Shown piece after piece: positions 52,801 to 61,800 of a stretch of DNA of 64,000 bases (the stretch's first letter is position 1; the number at the start of each line of letters is the position of its first letter). The stretch is from contig NC_092573.1 of the NCBI RefSeq assembly GCF_037975245.1, positions 25,449,265-25,513,264 on the forward strand, in the 5' to 3' direction. The translations under genes were made by a program, and so were the position numbers. The notes below the pieces were generated by a model. That model made no database searches and was not told the origin of the DNA. It saw only the letters and a program-made list of their open reading frames with translations. This DNA is from Apostichopus japonicus (taxonomy: Eukaryota; Echinodermata; Holothuroidea; Aspidochirotida; Stichopodidae).

Positions 52801-55800
52801 GGCAGTGGGTGGTGTCCAGCTCACAACTACACCATTGGTACCTGGTGCAGCTGTCCTGGTGATGTCACTTGGGCAACCACTAATCACTGGTGGAACGTTA
52901 TCTTCACCTGGATTATGAGAAAACAGTCACATTGTTAACAAGCAAATCCTTTATGGAGATAATTTTATTTCTAAGAAATCTAGAGTCCACTACCCAACAA
53001 TCTTGTCTGATTACTGACCTGGTAACACATTAACAACAAATGAACAGAAGGCAGGATTCCCAGCTCCATCAAAGAATGTGTAGACTACTTGTGTTGTTCC
53101 CACAGTAAAGGTAGTCCCTGGTCTGTTGGTGACTGATGGTGGATCTACACCTGAAGGATCAGTGGCAGTGGGTGGTGTCCAGCTCACAACTATACCATTG
53201 GCACCTGGTGCTGCTGTCCTGGTGATGTCACTAGGGCAACCACTAATCACTGGTGGAATGTTATCTTCACCTGGATAATAAGAAAACATGCCAATTGATA
53301 AGATGAGAGTTATATATCAGAATGCTTCATTAGTGTGAGTCAAAAGCATCCCATACCCAACAAATGTTTATGGCTACTGACCTGTTAACACATTAACAAC
53401 AAATGAACAGAAGGCAGGATTCCCAGCTCCATCAATGAATGTGTAGACTACTTGTGTTGTTCCCACAGCAAAGGTAGTCCCTGGTCTGTTATTGACTAAT
53501 GGTGGATCTACCCCTGAAGGATCTGTGGCAGTGGGTGGTGTCCAGCTCACAACTATACCATTGGCACCTGGTGCTGCTGTCCTGGTGATATCACTAGGGC
53601 AACCACTAATCACTGGTGGAATGTTATCTTCACCTGGATTATGAGAAAACAGTCACATTGTGAAATCATTTATGGAGAGAATTTTATTTCTAAGAAATCT
53701 AGAGTCCACTACCCAACAATCTTGTCTGGTTACTGACCTGGTAACACATTAACAACAAATGAACAGAAGGCAGGATTCCCAGCTCCATCAAAGAATGTGT
53801 AGACTACTTGTGTTGTTCCCACAGTAAAGGTAGTCCCTGGTCTGTTGGTGACTGATGGTGGATCTACACCTGAAGGATCAGTGGCAGTGGGTGGTGTCCA
53901 GCTCACAACTATACCATTGGCACCTGGTGCTGCTGTCCTGGTGATGTCACTTGGGCAACCACTAATCACCGGTGGCATGTTATCTTCACCTGGATGATAA
54001 GAAAACACACCAATTGATAAGATGAGAGTTATTTATCAGAATGCTTCATTAGTGTGAGTCAAAAGCATCCCATACCCAACAATTTTTTATGGCTACTGAC
54101 CTGTTAACACATCAACAACAAATGAACAGAAGGCAGAATTCCCAGCTCCATCAATGAATGTGTAGACTACTTGTGTTGTTCCCACAGCAAAGGTAGTCCC
54201 TGGTCTGTTGGTGACTGACGGTGGATCTACCCCTGAAGGATCTGTGGCAGTGGGTGGTGTCCAGCTCACAACTATACCATTGGTACCTGGTGCAGCTGTC
54301 CTGGTGATGTCATTAGGGCAACCACTAATCACTGGTGGAATGTTGTCTTCACCTGGATTTGAAAATAAAGAAGCAAGAAGGCACCAGGTTGGTTATCAAT
54401 ATTATAATAAAGCAAAACTGTGTGATTTGCACCTGGTTTTTGTTTGTGACCATTGCAAAAAGGTTTACGTCGTTCAACTGTTTGGTTTTGGGGTCTATGA
54501 TGTGCTGTTGACATGAGAATGATAATGTTACCATGCTATCAGGTCTGGCTAGACATTCTGCTTAGGCTTAGGGGATTTGTCATTATGATCCATATAGTTT
54601 GAGTTGTCAATTACTCAAAAATGTTTTTCTATACCCGGTGGCTGCATGTAAACAATATGTGGTACTATCAAAGGCACGGACGCCTCAGGTTTTGATCGGA
54701 GCCTCTTTGCATGAGGGACGTAAGTGCACTAACATACATAAGGCTATCCTACCATGCATATATAAATATGTGAGTTCCTTTGATGTTCAGATTCTGGAGA
54801 TATAGCATCTTTTAGATTTTTGCTGACCCCAAATGACCTTTCACCTCCACTAAAAAAAACCTGGATTCTTGTCCTCATTACAGGGATGAAACATGCCAAA
54901 CGTGAGACCTGCAGATAATATTTATTTTCTCGTGTTTACAAGCTAGGGCACCACACACACACCTACACACGTCAACTTGACTGCATAGGTTACTTGCCTG
55001 CCTACGGCAAAGAAACCAAAAGTGTATTGTAAGTAATGGTGAGTAATGTGCCGTCATACTTACTGACTGTGACTGAGATAATAAATGCACACGTTGCAAC
55101 ATTTCCAGCGTTATCTGTAAATGTATAAATGACTTCTGTTTCTCCAGTTCCAAAGAACCCGCTTGGTGCTGGTGGCCCGGAACGATCCGGTACTAAACCA
55201 GAGTCATCAACAGCAGTAGGATGCCGGCTCCAGTCCACAAATGCAAACATTCCCTGGCCTAGTCTTTCAACAATATCTTCAGGGCATCCAGATATCACAG
55301 GTGGGGTAGTGTCCAGCGTGTCTGTCGAATCAAAGTGAAAGTTTGTCCAAACACTCTTTGTGCCATAACTTTAATAGTTGTGATAGTGGAAACCCGATGT
55401 TATTTTCGTTTGAAAAGTCATTTCATTGAGTTCAACAGCGAGCAATTCTAGTCAGGATTACCAGCACGACAAGGTTGTTTACATATTAACTACAAGTACA
55501 TCAATGATATGTGATGCAAAAAAATAAATATATAAATAGAAATAAAAATGATATTGGTAAGCTACATATCAATCATCATCCAACAACTCAAACATCACAA
55601 TGTGACATTCTTAATAGATACTGTAATCATTATAAGCTTTCTTATGCACACCAGTACATTAATACATTCATGTTTCATTGCAAAATTTCACTTTAGGGTA
55701 TTACCACCACCATACACCGAGCATGATCATAATCAGACGAATGATTGTGTGAAGTTTGCAGTAAAATGGCTGGTGGTGGTATGTGAATATGTCAAGTCAC

Positions 55801-58800
55801 AGCTGACAGACACAATTAGAGATGTATTTGATGATTATTTGCAGTCACTTGTAGGATTTGAAATGGCCCTGATATTTTTTTGTAATTTAAAAACCAAAAA
55901 TCTTTTCAAAGCTTGTTTCGTGAAAATGTGGCAGATGCTAGCGGCATAAAGTATTTCATTACCTAGCTAAACTTGTTCGTCCTTGATGCAGCTAGGATCT
56001 TGCTTGAATAGAAGAGATAAATTAATTTAAAGATTCCATTGTAAACTTTTTAATATCACTGCTGTGAACTGTTATACATATAGAGGGCTTCCACATGTAA
56101 AGCATGTCCCACCTTACCATACACAACCTGCAGTTTGAAAAGAGGGCTCGCACATACCATGTCCCAGCTTAACAAACACAAACTGCAGTTTGAATAGAGG
56201 CCTGGCACATAGTATGTCCCACCTTAACAGACATAACCTGCAGTTTGAATAGAGGCCTGGCACATAGTATGTCCCACCTTAACAGACATAACCTGCAGTT
56301 TGAATAGAGGCCTGGCACATAGCATGTCCCAGCTTAACAAACACAACCTTCAGTTTGAATAGAGGGCTCGCACATACCATGTCCCAGCTTAACAAACACA
56401 AACTGCAGTTTGAATAGAGGCCTGGCACATAGTATGTCCCACCTTAACAGACATAACCTGCAGTTTGAATAGAGGCCTGGCACATAGCATGTTCCACCTT
56501 AACAAACAAAACCTTCAGTTTGAATAGAGGGCTCCCACATAGCATGTCCCACCTTAACAGACATAACCTGCAGTTTGAATAGAGAGCTCGCACATAGCAT
56601 GTCCCACCTTAACAGACAGAACCGGCAGTTTGAATAGAGAGCTCGCACATACCATGTCCCACCTTAACAGACAACCTGCAGTTTGAATAGAGGCCTGGCA
56701 CATAGCATGTTCCACCTTAACAAACACAACCTGCAGTTGGAATAGAGGGCTCCCACATAGCATGTCCCACCTTAACAGACATAACCTGCAGTTTGAATAG
56801 AGAGCTCGCACATAGCATGTCCCACCTTAACAGACAACCTGCAGTTTGAATAGAGGCCTGGCACATAGCATGTCCCACCTTAACAAAGACAACCTGCAGT
56901 TTGAATAGAGAGCTCGCACATAGCATGTCCCACCTTAACAGACATAACCTGCAGTTGGAATAGAGGGCTCCCACATAGCATGTCCCAGCTTAACAAACAC
57001 AACCTGCAGTTTGAATAGAGGCCTGGCACATAGTATGTCCCACCTTAACAGACATAACCTGCAGTTTGAATAGAGAGCTCACACATAGCATGTCCCACCT
57101 TAACAGACAGAACCTGCAGTTTGAAAAGAGGGCTCGCACATACCATGTCCCACCTTAACAGACAACCTGCAATTTGAACAGAGGGCTCCCACATAGCATG
57201 TCCCACCTTAACAGACATAACCTGCAGTTTGAATAGAGAGCTCGCACATAGCATGTCCCACCTTAACAGACAACCTGCAGTTTGAATAGAGGGCTCCCAC
57301 ATAGCATGTTCCACCTTAACAAACACAACCTGCAGTTGGAATAGAGGGCTCCCACATAGCATGTCCCACCTTAACAGACAACCTGCAGTTTGAAAAGAGG
57401 GCTCGCACATAGCATGTCCCACCTTAACAGACAACCTGCAGTTTGAATAGAGGCCTGGCACATAGCATGTCCCACCTTAACAAACACAACCTGCAGTTGG
57501 AATAGAGGGCTCCCACATAGCATGTCCCACCTTAACAGACAACCTGCAGTTTGAAAAGAGGGCTCCCACATAGCATGTCCCACCTTAACAGACATAACCT
57601 GCAGTTTGAATAGAGAGCTCGCACATAGCATGTCCCACCTTAACAGACATAACCTGCAGTTTGAATAGAGGGCTCCCACATAGCATGTCCCATGTCGTAA
57701 AAAAATACATGGTTAAATTGGTTTGTGAGATTTCACATTAAAATGATTTGGCTGTTGTCAAAGGATCTACCTACCCACCTATCTACCAGTTACATATTAC
57801 ATTACTGCAAGCTCTCTTTGTTTGGAGAAGAGTTCTTCACAAAGACTTTCCTCATCATTTTCTTTCAAAAGAACTACTGTGACCGTAGCGTGGGTCATTT
57901 ATGTTGTGACTAGCAATTGGTATTTCACATCAAAAGGACAACCTTGGTTGATCCCACTAAGGGAAGGAGGTACACAATGTACAGATTTTCGGATTAACTC
58001 TACTTTATTGATAAATTAAATCTGTTATACCTTGTGACATCACAATGACATCAAAAGAACAGAAGGCAGGATTCCCAGCTCCATCAAAGAATGTGTAGAC
58101 TACTTGTGTTGTTCCCACAGTAAAGGTAGTTCCTGGTCTGTTGGTGACTGATGGTGGATCTACACCTGAAGGATCTGTGGCAGTGGGTGGTGTCCAGCTC
58201 ACAACTACACCATTGGCACCTGGTGCAGCTGTCCTGGTGATGTCACTAGGGCAACCACTAATCACTGGTGGAAAGTTATCTTCACCTGGATTATGAGAAA
58301 ACAGTCAGATTGTGAAATCATTTATAGAGATGATTTTATTTCTAAAAAATCTAGAACCCATTACCCAACAATTTTGTCTGGTTACTGACCTGGTAACACA
58401 TTAACAACAAATGAACAGAAGGCAGGATTCCCAGCTCCATCAAAGAATGTGTAGACTACTTGTGTTGTTCCCACAGTAAAGGAAGTCCCTGGTCTGTTGG
58501 TGACTGATGGTGGATCTACACCTGAAGGATCTGTGGCAGTGGGTGGTGTCCAGCTCACAACTACACCATTGGTACCTGGTGCTGCTGTCCTGGTGATGTC
58601 ACTAGGGCAACCACTAATCACTGGTGGAATGTTATCTTCACCTGGATTATGAAAAAACAGTCAGATTGTGATATCATTTATGGAGATGATTTTATTCTAA
58701 GAAATCTAGAAGCCATTACCCAACAATCTTGTCTGGTTACTGACCTGGTAACACATTAACAACAAATGAACAGAAGGCAGGATTCCCAGCTCCATCAAAG

Positions 58801-61800
58801 AATGTGTAGACTACTTGTGTTGTTCCCACAGCAAAGGTAGTCCCTGGTCTATTGGTGACTGATGGTGGATCTACACCTGAAGGATCTGTGGCAGTGGGTG
58901 GTGTCCAGCTCACAACTATACCATTGGTACCTGGTGCAGCGGTCCTGGTGATGTCACTAGGGCAACCACTAATCACTGGTGGAAGGTTATCTTCACCTGA
59001 ATGATGAGAAAACAGCCAGATTGACAAGATGAGAGTATATATCAAATTGTATTCATTAGTAAGATATCAAAAGCATTCCATTTCCAACAAACTTGTGTGT
59101 GTTACTGACCTGGTGATATTATAACAACAAATGAACAGAAGGCAGAATTCCCAGCTCCATCAATGAATGTGTAGACTACTTGTGTTGTTCCCACAGCAAA
59201 GGTAGTCCCTGGTCTGTTGGTGACTGATGGTGGATCTACCCCTGAAGGATCTGTGGCAGTGGGTGGTGTCCAGCTCACAACTATACCATTGGCACCTGGT
59301 GCAGCTGTCCTGGTGATGTCATTAGGACATCCACTAATCACTGGTGGAATGTTGTCTTCACCTGGAATTGAAAATGAAGAAGCAAGAAAGCACCAGGTTG
59401 GTTATCAATATCATAATAAAGCAAGACTGTGTGATTTGCATCTGGTTTTTGTTTTGTGACCATTGCAACAAGGTTTACGTTGTTGTCCCCTGGTTTTAGC
59501 CAAAAACAGGTGAGATTGAACATCTACCTATTGCTAGCCAAACTGACTCTCCCCTGCACAAATTCATGTTTAAACACACAGAGCACAATTTCAGTGGTCG
59601 AGCCAAATTTGTCTTCACACATGAAAGTAGTGTTGGCCATTAAAGTGTTTACAATCATACTGGTGACTGGTCAATTAATGAGGTTCGCTCAAGGATGCAT
59701 CCAAATGGCAGTACTTGGGGGTAGTTTATGCTATCAAGTAAATAATTAATCATGCTTGAGTGAATTTGAGGAGAACTATATTTCTGTAAGCAGGCTAGAC
59801 TGTCACTGTTGCTAGGTGATGCATGGGTCCTTGTTGAACTCACTGTGTTATTAAAGTGCCCATGGAAAAGAAAGGTTAAGACTCCTTCAGTACTCTCCAT
59901 CTACTGACCTTTTCAATCTATGCACACATCTCGTTGAAATAAAGGATATGAAACAGTAACTTCTAAAAGTAAGAGGTAGACAACCACTACTCATTGCTAA
60001 TGAAAGAAGAAGTAAAAAGCCTAGTATTCGAGTGACTCACTTATCTGAGCTGCTTTCATATCCATAGATCAGACAGAACTTGTTCAACATTGGAACAAAT
60101 GACCAATCCTTGTTATTTTGCATATCAAAACTCCTTCATGAATAATTGATACATAGAGTCATCCTGTGAAACACTTGATAGGGCAATCAATCACCGACTA
60201 CCATTCCAGAATTGATGAGACGCAGGAAATACCTTCGTGTCAAGTTATATAGCCTCAAAATTGACCAGAACCTTTTTTTTATTCATGGATTTACTCACAT
60301 GATCAGAGGATCTTTGGGTGGGGGGGGGAAGGGTGGGAGGGGAAAGTAAATAAGTTAAAGCTAAATATTGATATTAGGCTCAATACTAATAGAGCTCATG
60401 GCTGTTCAAATAGATGATCTGATTATGTCTAGACCTTGTGAGATGATGATGTTGAATTCGCAGACTGCTTGATTGCCAGCACTATCTGTGAATGCGTAGG
60501 AGATGCTGCTTGTCCCAACTGTAAGAAACTGCATGGGAAACGGAGGACCATCGACTGTCACAAGTCCAGATTCATCAGTAGCAGTTGGTTCATTCCATTC
60601 CACTAAAACAAAAGTGGCTGACATGGCAGCATTCACTCTAATGGTCTCTGGACAGCCAGAAATAGTAGGTGGCCTTGTGTCGGTACTGGTTGCTGTAAGG
60701 TTAAAACAAAACAACACTCATCATCTATAAACAGGACAAACCCACAAATACATTGCTTGTGAGTTTCATCATTTATAAAGTCAATTTAAAACCCTTGAAA
60801 AGTTAACAGTAGAGATAAGGGTTTGAATTCCTACATTTGATTGCCACAACAACTTTCTGCATTTAGTCAAAGATGTTTAGTACCAGCTATCCATGTCAGC
60901 AATGTGTGGCCAATGTTTTTACATTAATAGGAATTGACCATGATAACTTCAAACATGGATCACTGTAGCTCTAGCCAATAGCTATAGATTGCTATAAACT
61001 ATCCAATATAGCTATAGATTGCTATGAACTGGCCAATATAGCTATAGATTGCTATAAACTGGCCAATATAGCTACATTATAGATTGCTATAAACTGGCCA
61101 ATATAGCTATAGATTGCTAAAAACTGGCCAATATAGCTACAGTATAGATTGCTATGAACTGGCCAATATAGCTATATATTGCTAAAAACTGGCCAATATA
61201 GCTACAGTATAGATTGCTATGAACTGGCCAATATAGCTATATATTGCTATAAACTGGCCAATATAGCTACAGTATAGATTGCTATGAACTGGCCAATATA
61301 GCTATATATTGATATAAACTGGCCAATATAGCTATAGTATAGATTGCTATGAACTGGCCAATATAGCTATAGATTGCTATAAACTGGCCAATATAGCTAC
61401 AGTATAGATTGCTATAAACTGGCCAATATAGCTATAGATTGCTAAAAACTGGCCAATATAGCTACAGTATAGATTGCTATGAACTGGCCAATATAGCTAT
61501 ATATTGATATAAACTGGCCAATATAGCTATAGTGTAGATTGCTATGAACTGGCCAATATAGCTATAGATTGCTATAAACTGGCCAATATAGCTACAGTAT
61601 AGATTGCTATGAACTGGCCAATATAGCTATAAATTGCTATAAACTAGCTAATATAGCAACAGATTGCTATAAACTGGCCAATGCAGCTTCATGTAATGTT
61701 ATAAACTGGCTAATGCAACTGTACTGCTATAAACTGGCCAATGCTGCTTCACTGCTATAAACTGGCCAATGCTGATTCACTGCTATAAACTGGCCAATGC

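Larger units (their letters stand above)
51242..59480. repeat. Direct block duplication within the HYR gene (about 51242-54480 and 54722-59480)
   Basis: Both blocks start at AAGTGCACTAACATACATAAGG. They carry in the same order a PEDIVE-type exon, a DVIVMSQG-type exon, several main-type exons, and end with the CACCAGGTTGGTTATCAATAT intron segment. The offset at the first exon is 3487 bp. The right block is longer because of the 54-bp minisatellite and a ~240-bp insertion near 57745-57985. The number of main-type exons also differs. Confidence 0.88.

Noticed and set aside
54208-54516. Plus-strand frames antisense to HYR exons (for example MVTDGGSTPEGSVAVGGVQL)
   Set aside because: Shadows of the minus-strand HYR coding sequence, recurring with each copy.
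56554-57679. Repetitive cysteine-containing frames (SNCRLCLLRWDML)
   Set aside because: Translation of the ~54-bp minisatellite. The frame drifts with unit length.
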